Origin: Oscillospiraceae bacterium
GTDB taxonomy: Bacteria; Bacillota; Clostridia; Oscillospirales; Oscillospiraceae
Direction: 5' to 3'
Length of the DNA: 35,953 nt
NCBI GenBank assembly: GCA_017548065.1
Contig: JAFYNQ010000031.1
Coordinates: 1-35,953 of the forward strand
Shown here: in pieces, positions 7,662-16,491 of the stretch
Position numbering within the stretch: the stretch's first letter is position 1
Layout: the number at the start of each line of letters is the position of its first letter
Translations under genes and position numbers: made by a program
Notes under the pieces: generated by a model
What the model saw: the letters and a program-made list of their open reading frames with translations, nothing else
Told to the model about the DNA's origin: nothing
The model's database searches: none

Positions 7662-9020
7662 ATGAAAAATACGATTGGATTTGTGTGCTTCGGCGAGGTC
7701 AACACCCCCATTGACCGCCTGAATATGAAGCACGATGAGGCCCTGGCTGCTCTGCAGGCCCAGGTAGAGGGGGTCGTGGACGGCGGTCTTGTGATTGACG
7801 ATCCTGCTTACGAAACTGCCGATGCTGCCTATGCAAAGCTGGCAGGTCAGGATCTTTCCTGCCTGGTGGTGTGCATTGCCGGCTGGATCCCCACCCATGC
7901 GGTGATCCGTGTTACCGACCATTTCCGCCATGTCCCCATGCTGCTGTGGGGTCTGTGCGGCTGGAAGGAAAAGGGTCGCATTATTACCACCGCTGAGCAG
8001 GCAGGCACCACTGCCCTTCGTCCTGCTTTTGAGGCGCTGGACTATACCTTCAAGTATGTCTACAACATCATTGACAAGCCCTGGCCCATGGAGAAGATCA
8101 CCGGCTTTATTGCCGCCTGCTGCGCCCGTCATAACCTGCGCAGCGCCCGTGTTGGCACCATGGGCTACCGTGATATGCTGCTGTACGGCACCCAGTTTGA
8201 GGGCAATTCCATGCGTGGACAGATCGGCGTGGAGGTAGAACCCTACGAAATGCTGGAAATGGTGCGTGCGCTGGATACCCTGACGCCCGAGGCTGTGGCG
8301 GAGGGCGTGGCCTTTGTGAAAACAAACTGGAAGTTTGAAAAGCCCTGCGACGATGCCATACTCCAAAAGGGTGTCCGCTATGCCCTGGCCATTGCCAAGA
8401 AGATTGAAGAGCGTGGCTGGGAGGCCATTACGCTGATTGACGTGGACGGTATGAAGAAGCTGGAAGGCTTCCCGCCTGCTATGGTCTTTATGCTGCTGGA
8501 GCATTACTGCAACGTGCTGACTGTGCCGGAAAATGATGTCATGGGCGCTGTGACCCAGCTGATCATGAAGTACATCTCCGGTCAGACCGTGCCTTACCTG
8601 GAGTACTACGAGTTCTTTGAGAACAGCATGCTCATCGGTGTGCCTGACTTTGTTCCCAAGTCCTGCACTTTGGGCGACGTGAAAGTCCTGCCTGCAGCCT
8701 TCGGCCTTTTGAACACCAGCCTTTTGAACGTCTCCAAGGTGAAGACCGGCTATGTCACCTGCGCCCGACTGGTCTACCTGAAGGGTAAGTACAAGATGCA
8801 CGTGTACACCGCCGAGGCAAAAGAGCCGCCCGCCTGGAACGAGTACGGTTGGGATGAGCCTGCGCCTCAGTTGCCCAGCTTGGAGGTCTTCCCCGACTCC
8901 TGCACTGTGGAGGAGTTTGCACAGAACGTCTCCTGCCAGCACGTGATCGTTGCTTACGGCAACTACACCGAAGCGCTGCGTGACTTCTGCAAAATGATGG
9001 ATATTGAGCTTATAATGTGA
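7662..9020 (+). CDS. L-fucose/L-arabinose isomerase-like protein
   Basis: This 452-residue protein has the layout of the FucI/AraA-like fold: an N-terminal Rossmann part with CLVVCIAGWIPTHAV and VPMLLWGLCGW, a middle segment RVGTMGYRDM, and a C-terminal barrel with PENDVMGAVTQLIMKYISG (Glu290 aligns with the family CEGD glutamate). Family enzymes interconvert aldoses and ketoses with a divalent metal. The usual metal-binding GHCG-like motif appears as IGVPDFVP near residue 325, so one ligand seems lost. The substrate is unknown and activity may be altered. It starts with ATG two bases after the SIS gene stop, implying translational coupling, and is followed ten bases later by a sugar kinase. 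Confidence 0.8.
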   Translation: MKNTIGFVCFGEVNTPIDRLNMKHDEALAALQAQVEGVVDGGLVIDDPAYETADAAYAKLAGQDLSCLVVCIAGWIPTHAVIRVTDHFRHVPMLLWGLCGWKEKGRIITTAEQAGTTALRPAFEALDYTFKYVYNIIDKPWPMEKITGFIAACCARHNLRSARVGTMGYRDMLLYGTQFEGNSMRGQIGVEVEPYEMLEMVRALDTLTPEAVAEGVAFVKTNWKFEKPCDDAILQKGVRYALAIAKKIEERGWEAITLIDVDGMKKLEGFPPAMVFMLLEHYCNVLTVPENDVMGAVTQLIMKYISGQTVPYLEYYEFFENSMLIGVPDFVPKSCTLGDVKVLPAAFGLLNTSLLNVSKVKTGYVTCARLVYLKGKYKMHVYTAEAKEPPAWNEYGWDEPAPQLPSLEVFPDSCTVEEFAQNVSCQHVIVAYGNYTEALRDFCKMMDIELIM

Positions 9021-9030
9021 GGTTTTACTT

Positions 9031-10485
9031 ATGTTTGCTGGAATTGATCTTGGCAGCACCAATATTAAGGCTGCCATTTACGACAAGAATTTTAATCTCA
9101 TTGACCGTCAGAGCCGTCCCGTGAACTACATCCGTGAGAATGGCTTTGTGGAGTTTGATGCTTACGCTTATTTCTGTGACCTGGTGGGTCTGCTGGCAGA
9201 GATGGTGGAGAAGAACGGTGTCAAGGAACTGACACAGATCGCCTTCACCGGTCAGGCCGAGTCCCTGGTGGTGCTGGGTAAGGAGGGCAAGCCCCTGATG
9301 AATGCCATTTCCTGGATGGACGAGCGTTCCACCGAGGAGTGTGCCCAGCTGGAAAAGCAGTTCTCTCCCGAGCTGTGTGAGGCAATCACCGGACAGATGG
9401 CAGTTCTGCCCACCTGGCCTGCCACCAAGATCGCATGGCTGCGTACCCACAAGCCGGAGATCTACAACGGCGCAGAGACCTACATGCTGCTGAAGGACTA
9501 CATCGTCTTTGCCCTCACCGGCAAGAAGCTGTCCGACATGTCCATTGCCACCTTCAGCTTCTATTTTGATATTTATAACAAGTGCTACTGGAAGGAAATG
9601 CTGGAAGCCATCGGTGTGTCCGAGAGCCAGCTGCCCCAGCTGTGTGAGCCTTGCTCCGTGGCAGGCGGTCTGCTGCCTGAGATCGCACAGAAGCTGCACC
9701 TGACCACTGCTACCCAGGTCAACGTGGGTACTTTGGATCACTTTGCCGGCATGATCGGCACCGGCAACATCACCCCCGGCGGCATTACATTGTCCACCGG
9801 TACCGTTATGGCTATGGCCACCATGTGCGGTGAGCCTACTCCCAAGAGCTGCGGCAACGCTATGCACTACGGCTTCCTGCCCAACACCTGGGTCATGCTG
9901 CCCGTGGCGGAGAGCGGCGGTGTCAGCCTGGAGTGGTTCCGTCGCAGCTGCATGCAGGCAGACTATGACGAAATGAACGCTGTGCTGGCTAAGCGTGAGC
10001 CCAACGAACTGCTGTTCCTGCCTTATCTGGTGGGTACAAACGCTCCCGAGTTTGATGCCGAGGCCAACGGCGTGTTCTGGGGTCTCCGCCAGGAGCATGA
10101 TGCCATTGATATGGCAGGCGCTGTCATGGAAGGTGTCAGCTTCGTTCTGCGTAAGAACTGCGAGTACATTGCCCGTAACGGCATGAAGCCCAATGCCATC
10201 ATTGCCACCGGTGGCGGCGCAAAAAGCCCCATCTGGTGCCAGCTGCAGGCAGATATCACCGGCCTGCCGGTGCAGATCCCTGCAGAAAAGGAAGCTGCTT
10301 GCCTGGGCGCTGCCATTATCGCAGCTGTGGGCGACGGTCACTTTGCAAGCTACGAGGCCGCTGTGCAGGCAACCGTGAAGATGCAGATGCAGTATGAGCC
10401 TCATCCCACAGAGCGCCTGGAGCGGAAGTATCGCCGCTTCAATGCCCTGTACAACGCAGCCCTGGAGATCAGCAAAATCTCCTGA
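9031..10485 (+). CDS. FGGY-family carbohydrate kinase
   Basis: This 484-residue protein carries the two-domain FGGY signature: GIDLGSTNIKAAIYD at the N-terminus for phosphate binding, FTGQAESLVV, ISWMDERST, the catalytic aspartate in TLDHFAGMIG (Asp236), and a C-terminal ATGGGAKSPIWCQLQADITG adenosine-binding segment followed by EAACLGAAIIA. It should phosphorylate a sugar or ketose with ATP, most like the xylulokinase/fuculokinase branch. In context it acts on the product of the preceding isomerase-like protein. The ATG follows GAGGTTTTACTT, a modest ribosome site. Substrate cannot be read from sequence. Confidence 0.92.
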   Translation: MFAGIDLGSTNIKAAIYDKNFNLIDRQSRPVNYIRENGFVEFDAYAYFCDLVGLLAEMVEKNGVKELTQIAFTGQAESLVVLGKEGKPLMNAISWMDERSTEECAQLEKQFSPELCEAITGQMAVLPTWPATKIAWLRTHKPEIYNGAETYMLLKDYIVFALTGKKLSDMSIATFSFYFDIYNKCYWKEMLEAIGVSESQLPQLCEPCSVAGGLLPEIAQKLHLTTATQVNVGTLDHFAGMIGTGNITPGGITLSTGTVMAMATMCGEPTPKSCGNAMHYGFLPNTWVMLPVAESGGVSLEWFRRSCMQADYDEMNAVLAKREPNELLFLPYLVGTNAPEFDAEANGVFWGLRQEHDAIDMAGAVMEGVSFVLRKNCEYIARNGMKPNAIIATGGGAKSPIWCQLQADITGLPVQIPAEKEAACLGAAIIAAVGDGHFASYEAAVQATVKMQMQYEPHPTERLERKYRRFNALYNAALEISKIS

Positions 10486-10500
10486 TAAGGAGGAGTCCCT

Positions 10501-11199
10501 ATGAAATTTCTGATTGATGATGCCAACATTGAGCGCATCAAAGAGCTTTACAAGTATTACCCCATTGACGGTGTCACCACCAATCCCTCTATCCTTGCCA
10601 AGTACGGCAAGCCGCCTTATGAGGCGCTGCTGGCTATCCGTGAATTTATCGGCAACAAGGCAGAACTGCACGCCCAGGTGGTGTCCACCACTGCTGAGGA
10701 TATGGTGATCGAGGGTCGCCGCATTGAGCGGATTTTGGGCAACAACACCTATATCAAGATCCCCACCATCCCCGAAGGTCTGCGTGCTATGCAGATCCTC
10801 CGTGGCGAGGGCTACCATGTGACGGCCACTGCCATCTATACCCCCATGCAGGCCTATCTGGCAGCCAAGGCAGGCGCAGAGTATGCCGCTCCCTATGTCA
10901 ACCGTATTGACAACCTGGGTGGCGATGGTGTTGCCTCCACCAAGAGAATGCACGATATTTACGTGCGCAACGGCATGGAGACCCGGATCCTGGCAGCCGG
11001 CTTCAAAAATTCCCAGCAGGTGCAGGAGCTTTGCGAGTACGGTGTTGGCTGTCTCACCATTGCCTCCGACGTGATTGAGAACCTGATCAAAAATGCCAAT
11101 GTCACATCGGCTGTCAATGATTTTGTGGCAGATTTTGAGTCCCTTTGCGGCCCCGGCATGACCATGCTCAACTGTGACACCTGCTCCGATGAAAAGTAA
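10501..11199 (+). CDS. Transaldolase family, fructose-6-phosphate-aldolase-like
   Basis: This 232-residue class I aldolase matches the short FSA/TalC subfamily: FLIDDANIERI and GVTTNPSIL at the N-terminus, Schiff-base Lys86 in TYIKIPTIPEGL, ATAIYTPMQAYLAAKAGA, and YVNRIDNLGGDG. FSA-like enzymes cleave ketose phosphates to glyceraldehyde 3-phosphate plus a ketone such as dihydroxyacetone, or transfer that unit. The ATG follows AAGGAGGAGTCCCT. It lies 15 bases after the kinase and 26 bases before the epimerase. In the pathway it would split the phosphorylated ketose, feeding the TIM-like isomerase. The short C-terminal tail NCDTCSDEK is unusual. Confidence 0.92.
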   Translation: MKFLIDDANIERIKELYKYYPIDGVTTNPSILAKYGKPPYEALLAIREFIGNKAELHAQVVSTTAEDMVIEGRRIERILGNNTYIKIPTIPEGLRAMQILRGEGYHVTATAIYTPMQAYLAAKAGAEYAAPYVNRIDNLGGDGVASTKRMHDIYVRNGMETRILAAGFKNSQQVQELCEYGVGCLTIASDVIENLIKNANVTSAVNDFVADFESLCGPGMTMLNCDTCSDEK

Positions 11200-11225
11200 A
11201 AAATTGAATTGTGAGGAATAAAACT

Positions 11226-11876
11226 ATGGCTATTCTTTCCCCTTCCATTCTGTCTGCTGACTATATGCATTTCCATGCAGACATGGACGAAACAAAGCGC
11301 AACGGCGCCAAGTGGCTGCACGTGGACATTATGGACGGTCACTTCGTCCCCAATATGTCCTTCGGCTACGCCTGGGTCAAATCTATGCGTAAGATCACCG
11401 ACCTGGTGCTGGATGTGCATCTGATGATTGACACTCCCATCAAATATGCCGAGGAGTTCTGCAAGGCAGGCGCTGACTACCTGACTATCCACGTGGAAGC
11501 AGACACTCCCGAAAACATTGAAAAGACCCTGGAGCTGATCCGCTCCCTGGGTGTAAAGCCCGGCATCGTGGTAAAGCCCAACACCCCTGCAGAGGCCATT
11601 GAAAAGTATCTGCCCATGGTGGACCTGGTGCTGGTGATGACCGTGGAACCCGGCTTCGGCGGTCAGAAGTTTATGGAGCATATGATGCCCAAGCTGAAGC
11701 AGCTGCGTGAAATGCTGGATGAAGTCAACCCCGAATGCCACCTGGAGGTGGACGGCGGTGTTGACCTGAACACCGCAGAGATCTGCAAGGCCAACGGCGC
11801 AAATGTGCTGGTTGCCGGCTCCGCCTTCTATGGCGCCCCCGACCGCACCGCCTTCGTTGCCCAGATTGAAAAATAA
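11226..11876 (+). CDS. Ribulose-phosphate 3-epimerase family protein (possibly hexulose-6-phosphate epimerase)
   Basis: This 216-residue TIM-barrel protein has the RPE motifs: LSPSILSADY, LHVDIMDGHFVPNMSFG with metal-binding His and Asp, DVHLMI, VMTVEPGFGGQKF, LEVDGGV and VAGSAFYGA. The family epimerises C3 of ketose 5- or 6-phosphates; clustering with a dedicated isomerase, kinase and aldolase favours an AlsE-like pathway enzyme over housekeeping Rpe. The ATG at 11226 has GAGGAA ten bases upstream; an in-frame GTG at 11211 overlaps that site and is rejected. It is the last gene of the operon and is followed by a strong terminator. Confidence 0.93.
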   Translation: MAILSPSILSADYMHFHADMDETKRNGAKWLHVDIMDGHFVPNMSFGYAWVKSMRKITDLVLDVHLMIDTPIKYAEEFCKAGADYLTIHVEADTPENIEKTLELIRSLGVKPGIVVKPNTPAEAIEKYLPMVDLVLVMTVEPGFGGQKFMEHMMPKLKQLREMLDEVNPECHLEVDGGVDLNTAEICKANGANVLVAGSAFYGAPDRTAFVAQIEK

Positions 11877-11880
11877 TCCA

Positions 11881-11914
11881 AAAGGCGAGATGCATCTGCA
11901 TCTCGCCTTTTTTC
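11881..11914 (+). terminator. Terminator of the sugar operon
   Basis: A long perfect stem AAAGGCGAGATG with CATCTCGCCTTT (11881-11910) runs into a T tract (TTTTTT) a few bases after the epimerase stop. Confidence 0.93.
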
Positions 11915-11917
11915 GTC

Positions 11918-11947
11918 ATTGCGAGGCGGCATCGCCGCCGTAGCAAT
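11918..11947. repeat. REP-like palindrome ATTGC-GA-GGCGGC-ATC-GCCGCC-GTA-GCAAT
   Basis: A two-tier inverted repeat lies between the operon terminator and the 3' end of the AraC-type gene. Sequences of this type recur between genes in Clostridia genomes (recollection, not searched). Only one copy is seen in this window. Confidence 0.55.
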
Positions 11948-11954
11948 CCCCTTA

Positions 11955-12785
11955 TCATTTCTTCTTGTTCCATTTCTCACGGCAGGTTTTGCGGTATTCT
12001 CTGGGAGAAATGCCCGTTTCTTCCCGGAATTTGCTGCAAAAGTAGTTGGGGGTGGAGAATCCGCAACGGCTGGAGATCTCACTGATGGGCAATTCATCGT
12101 TCATCAGCAGGTTGACGGCGGCATGAATGCGGTAGCTTGTCAGCTGCTGGGTGGGAGTTTTGCCGAAGGCCGCGGTAAACAGTTTGTGAAAATAGGTGGG
12201 ATGCAAGCCACTGTCATGGGCAAGGGTCTCCAGACTGATGTTTTCCTGCAAATGCTCCCGTAAATAATGGTTTGCCGCCAAAAGGCAGGATTGATGCCGA
12301 TCCACCTTGTGGTCGGTGTAATTGGCAATGGCACAGCTATTGCGAAGCAGAATACTTAAAATGGTACAAACGCAGCCCTCTATCAGCAGCTTACCGTGCA
12401 GCGCATCCCGGCTGCTCTCTCCGGCTATGGTTTTGCAAAGGGACAGAATTTGTTCTGTCTGCTCCATGGGCGCATAGTCGGGCAGTGCATCCAAGGCCTT
12501 GATCAGCGCCGGATCCTTTGTGGCGATATTTATAAAAAAGCATTTGTAGGGCAGCACCATCTTACGGTACTGACCCGGTTTGCAGCAGGAGAAAAAGCCT
12601 CGCCTGGCAGTATGGGAAATGCTGCCTATGGTCAAACCGCCGGGGCAATCTGCATAGTAAAATTCCAGTTCATAATGGACTGCGTGGGTACCCAGCTCGT
12701 CGGTGGGATCTATGAGTCTGCGTGTGGAGTTGTTACCAACATGAAAGCGACCGCAGCGAACCACAGAAAAAATCGGAAATTCCAT
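11955..12785 (-). CDS. AraC-family transcriptional regulator
   Basis: This 276-residue protein has an N-terminal ligand-sensing part of the cupin-like AraC kind and a C-terminal double helix-turn-helix from about residue 170: NISLETLAHDSGLHPTYFHK and LPISEISSRCGFSTPNYFCS followed by FREETGISPREYRK. It probably senses the sugar or a phosphorylated intermediate and controls the adjacent operon, which is inference from position. The ATG at 12785 has AGGAGG five bases upstream; a GTG six bases earlier overlaps that site. It is convergent with the sugar operon and divergent from the large secreted protein gene. Confidence 0.93.
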   Translation of the reverse strand: MEFPIFSVVRCGRFHVGNNSTRRLIDPTDELGTHAVHYELEFYYADCPGGLTIGSISHTARRGFFSCCKPGQYRKMVLPYKCFFINIATKDPALIKALDALPDYAPMEQTEQILSLCKTIAGESSRDALHGKLLIEGCVCTILSILLRNSCAIANYTDHKVDRHQSCLLAANHYLREHLQENISLETLAHDSGLHPTYFHKLFTAAFGKTPTQQLTSYRIHAAVNLLMNDELPISEISSRCGFSTPNYFCSKFREETGISPREYRKTCREKWNKKK

Positions 12786-12817
12786 AAGCACCTCCTGAAT
12801 TGCAGTTTTTTGTGAAT

Positions 12818-12845
12818 ATTATAACATGAACGGGGAAAAATGCAA
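12818..12845 (-). promoter_or_regulatory. Sigma-A promoter of the AraC-type regulator
   Basis: On the minus strand TTGCAT (12840-12845), a 16-base spacer and a perfect TATAAT (12818-12823) precede the start by about 32 bases. Confidence 0.72.
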
Positions 12846-12937
12846 GATATTGTAAGTTTAAGTCCAATTAAAGAATGTTTTTTCTAAATTTTTTTGTTAG
12901 AATAGAAGCAGATAACAATGGGAAAGGAATGTGTACC

Positions 12938-15900
12938 ATGAAAAAACGGTTAATTCCACTGCTGATTGCCTTCGTTTTGCTGCTCTGCGTAGGCATTGCC
13001 AATGTATGGGCAGCGGATGTGACAGAGAATCATGTTTGCGAGATCTGCGGCGGCAGCGCTGTGTCCTGGCAGCCTCTGCCCCAAATTACCAAAGATACTA
13101 CTTTGGCAACAGGCCATTACTATGTACCGGAAGGCGGTTTGTCCAATACTGCCAAGTACACATTTAATAACAATGGCACTCGTTGCATTGACTTGAACGG
13201 CAACAATATTACTTCCACCACCCGTGTGTTCTATGCTACCAATAATGCACGAATCAATATTTTCGGTGACGGTGAAGTGACCGGTAACACCGCAGGCGGT
13301 GCGGAACAGGGAAGTATTGCCAGCATCGCTACCGGCCGTATTTATGCCTACGGCGGAACCTTTTCTTCTCCCACCGGCACACCTTTCTATCTGAATAAGA
13401 AGGACTATGCAAAGCTGTACCTGCTTCGCAATGTAAAAATCATCGGCAGCAGCACTGCGCAGGAGAGTATGGCCGGCGCAATTCATGTTGTCAGCGGCAG
13501 ATTGGAAATGTACGGCGGTACTGTTACCGGCGGTAACGGCGTCGATGGCGGCAACATTTATGTGGCTGAAGGCCGTTGCTATGTGGACGGCACGACGATT
13601 ACCGGTGGCAAAGCCACCAACGGCGGTAACATCTATATTAAGGGCGGCGTGGATTTCCAGATCCTGAAGGGTACAGTTACCAAGGGAACGGCCACCACCT
13701 CCGGCGGTAATATCTATATTGCCAGCGGCGATGCTGCGCCCACCTGCACCATGTCCGGCGGCACGGTCAGCAGCGGCAGCGCCAAAAACGGCGGCGGCAT
13801 TTACATCACCGGTCTTACCGCAAATCTTAGTGGCACTACCTTCAAGAGTAACTCCGGCACCAACGGCGGTACAGTGTATTGCGCCACCAAGGGCATTTTG
13901 AATATGACCGGCGGTTCGCTCCAAAGCGGTAGCGCCAAGGAAAAGGGTGGCAATGCTTACACGGCCTCCACCAATGCGGCGATCAATATCTCCGGCGGTA
14001 CAGTTACCGGTGGCAAAGCCGGTACAAACGGCGGTAATCTCTATATAAATAACGGCAACCTGAAGCTGACCGGCGGTACAGTTACGGACGGCAGCGGTGT
14101 CGAGGGTGGCAATATTTATACAAGAACCGGCATTACCAGCGCTTCCAACACGTCTACCATCGGCGGCAGCGGCTGCCCCGAAATCAGCGGCGGTACGGCC
14201 TCTACCAACGGCGGTAATGTATTTGTGGAGGGAAAGGCAACGCTGGCTAACTGCAACCTGATAAACGGCGCAGTCCCCAACAGAACCTACGGTACAGATC
14301 TCTATTGCGACAAGACCGCTTCTTTGACCATTACACCGGACTATACCGGTACTTGCCATGCCCATATTTATTCTTTGCATATCTATCAGGCAAGGCTGGA
14401 TGACAATGTTATTTCTAAAAGTGCAGTCACCTGCACCGGCTATATTCGCGGCAAGCTGATTTTGGATAATTATTCCCAAAAACCCATTCTCCACGGCAAT
14501 GCCGACGGCACGGTTTCTATTATGGGCAGCGGTCTGGTGTATGAGGACGGCAGCACCGTTTGGTACACAGACAATGCCTCTATGGTGGCAGACTATAACG
14601 AAAATGTTCGCTATATCCGTGCAGCGGCGGGCGAAATGCCGCTGTCCGGCGGTAATTACACCGTTGACCTGATGGGTCAGAACGTGACTTTTACAGGCAG
14701 CGGCAGCGTGACCTGCTTTGACAGCAGCAATGATGACTTTGCAGGCTACGGCACAGCTACCTTCCAGGGTGCAACCCTGGCAAATGCCACCTTCACCACC
14801 GTGGAGGATAAGACCTATTACGCAGCAGAAGAAGCCGGCGCATATTCCTTCCATAGACTGGATGCCCGGATCTGCGGCGTGTCTCTGCGCCCCTCTGCCG
14901 ACGGCATTTATTACACCGGCATCTGGAACTGCGATGAGGTCCTGGCGGCAAAAATTGACAGCTACGGTGTGGCTGTCAGCCTGACCGCCATGCCTGCAGA
15001 AAACCTGGAGGACAGCCTGTACACTGCCTTTGCAGGTGAGACCTTCCAAAGCGGCGCCAAAAAGACCGGTGTGCTGATTAAGGGCATCTTGAAACCGGAT
15101 AGCGCCGATAACGAGATCAATGGCAAGCTGCCTGTTTTTGCCGTGCCTTACGTGACCGTAGAAGGGGAGACATCCCTGGGCAGCGGCATGGGCAAGAGCC
15201 TTTACGATGTGCTGACCACTTTTGATGAAAACATGGGTGTGTACAACACCTACGCAGAAACGCTGCAGAGCTTCCTGGCAAAGTGGGAAAACCTTTCCTG
15301 GGATCTTGCCTTTGCTTATAACGAAGATGCTGCCCACCTGGAGCAGCTGTACGCAGGCCGTACTGCTTACCACGGTGAACTCCATGACCATGGCAATACC
15401 GGCGGCACCTCCGACGGCAATCAGACCCTTGCCCAGTGGGCTGCAAACCTGAAAAAGCTGGATATGGACTTTGCTACCATCGTTGACCATAAGCAGCTGC
15501 TGCACATGGACCTGGCGGATTGGGATGATACCGTCTTTATCGGTGGCACGGAGCCTTCCACCAACATTACAGACAGTAAGGCCACCGGCAAGCAGATGCA
15601 CTATAATATGATTTTCACCGACAGAGAAGCCGGTGAGCAGGTGCTGAAGCAGTTTACAGAGTTTAAATTCCAGGAGGACGAAAACGGCGAGTGGCACTTT
15701 AGCTATCCCAACTTTAAAATCGCACGTTTTCAGGAATTAATCCAGGCAGTGAAAGACGCCGGCGGTATGTTCGTATTCGTCCACCCCAAGGACGGCAAGC
15801 GGTTTATTTCCGACGATCCGCTGGATTACTGGTTTGCAGATTACACCGGTCTTGAGGTGTTCTACGTGTCCAAGACCGACTCCCGTACAAAGAATAACTA

Positions 15901-16366
15901 TAAGCTGTGGACAGATCTGCTGGCGGCCGGCAAGCGTGTGTGGGCAACCGCCGGTTATGACGGACACGGTGTGGCTTCCGTAAACACCCTGACCACCATC
16001 TACGCAGACAGCAAGACCGCAGAAAGCTACCTAAACTATGCCAAGGTAGGCGACTTCAGCACCGGCGGCATCGGTATCCGTATGGTGGTGGGCGACACCC
16101 GTATGGGCGGCGCTACGGACTTTGCAGGAAGCCGTGTGGTGTTCTGCGTGTCTGACTTCCACAGCAGTCAGTATGACCCCACCCATACCTACCGCGTGAC
16201 GCTTTTGGATGACAAGGGCGTTGTGTTTGAAGCAGAGTTTGATCCCACCATGCCCTTCTACTACGCCCGGGAGGCGGACGAAAATGCCGCCTTCTACCGT
16301 GTAGAGATCACCGACACAACCACCGGCACCCTCACCGCCATCGGCAATCCCATTTGGAATGACTAA
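12938..16366 (+). CDS. Secreted beta-helix protein with C-terminal PHP-type metallohydrolase domain
   Basis: This 1142-residue protein begins with a clear signal peptide (MKKRLIPLLIAFVLLLCVG..VWA). Residues about 50-480 form a right-handed beta-helix of short repeats such as GGTVTGG and NGGNIYI. Residues about 580-790 hold a module with YSFHR at 636-640 that recurs in the secreted protein at 21461. Residues about 805-1075 resemble a PHP phosphoesterase domain: His812, His816 and His818 in HGELHDHG, Asp850-His851, Glu872 in GGTEPS, His949 in FVHPKDG and Asp1008/His1010 in GYDGHG. PHP enzymes hydrolyse phosphoesters using several metals; an exported one on a beta-helix is uncommon. No cell-wall anchor or membrane tail is visible. 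The start is fixed by the signal peptide and AAAGGA upstream. A terminator follows the stop. Confidence 0.88.
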   Translation: MKKRLIPLLIAFVLLLCVGIANVWAADVTENHVCEICGGSAVSWQPLPQITKDTTLATGHYYVPEGGLSNTAKYTFNNNGTRCIDLNGNNITSTTRVFYATNNARINIFGDGEVTGNTAGGAEQGSIASIATGRIYAYGGTFSSPTGTPFYLNKKDYAKLYLLRNVKIIGSSTAQESMAGAIHVVSGRLEMYGGTVTGGNGVDGGNIYVAEGRCYVDGTTITGGKATNGGNIYIKGGVDFQILKGTVTKGTATTSGGNIYIASGDAAPTCTMSGGTVSSGSAKNGGGIYITGLTANLSGTTFKSNSGTNGGTVYCATKGILNMTGGSLQSGSAKEKGGNAYTASTNAAINISGGTVTGGKAGTNGGNLYINNGNLKLTGGTVTDGSGVEGGNIYTRTGITSASNTSTIGGSGCPEISGGTASTNGGNVFVEGKATLANCNLINGAVPNRTYGTDLYCDKTASLTITPDYTGTCHAHIYSLHIYQARLDDNVISKSAVTCTGYIRGKLILDNYSQKPILHGNADGTVSIMGSGLVYEDGSTVWYTDNASMVADYNENVRYIRAAAGEMPLSGGNYTVDLMGQNVTFTGSGSVTCFDSSNDDFAGYGTATFQGATLANATFTTVEDKTYYAAEEAGAYSFHRLDARICGVSLRPSADGIYYTGIWNCDEVLAAKIDSYGVAVSLTAMPAENLEDSLYTAFAGETFQSGAKKTGVLIKGILKPDSADNEINGKLPVFAVPYVTVEGETSLGSGMGKSLYDVLTTFDENMGVYNTYAETLQSFLAKWENLSWDLAFAYNEDAAHLEQLYAGRTAYHGELHDHGNTGGTSDGNQTLAQWAANLKKLDMDFATIVDHKQLLHMDLADWDDTVFIGGTEPSTNITDSKATGKQMHYNMIFTDREAGEQVLKQFTEFKFQEDENGEWHFSYPNFKIARFQELIQAVKDAGGMFVFVHPKDGKRFISDDPLDYWFADYTGLEVFYVSKTDSRTKNNYKLWTDLLAAGKRVWATAGYDGHGVASVNTLTTIYADSKTAESYLNYAKVGDFSTGGIGIRMVVGDTRMGGATDFAGSRVVFCVSDFHSSQYDPTHTYRVTLLDDKGVVFEAEFDPTMPFYYAREADENAAFYRVEITDTTTGTLTAIGNPIWND

Positions 16367-16370
16367 ACCA

Positions 16371-16419
16371 AAAGACGAGACGCATTTGCTGCATTTTGCT
16401 GCTGCGTCTCGTCTTTTTT
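16371..16419 (+). terminator. Terminator of the PHP/beta-helix gene
   Basis: A 14-bp perfect stem AAAGACGAGACGCA with TGCGTCTCGTCTTT encloses an 18-base loop and ends in a T run (TTTTTT) to 16419. Confidence 0.93.
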
Positions 16420-16491
16420 GCTTTTTTCTGTTATATTCAGTACACAGCCTGCGTCTTTTAAGGTGAAGGGCCCTTTGGAAAGGAGATCGGT

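Noticed and set aside
12950..15697. 915-codon open frame on the minus strand opposite the PHP/beta-helix gene
   Set aside because: Low-complexity antisense of the Gly-rich repeats with no ribosome site; the plus-strand protein has a signal peptide and domains.
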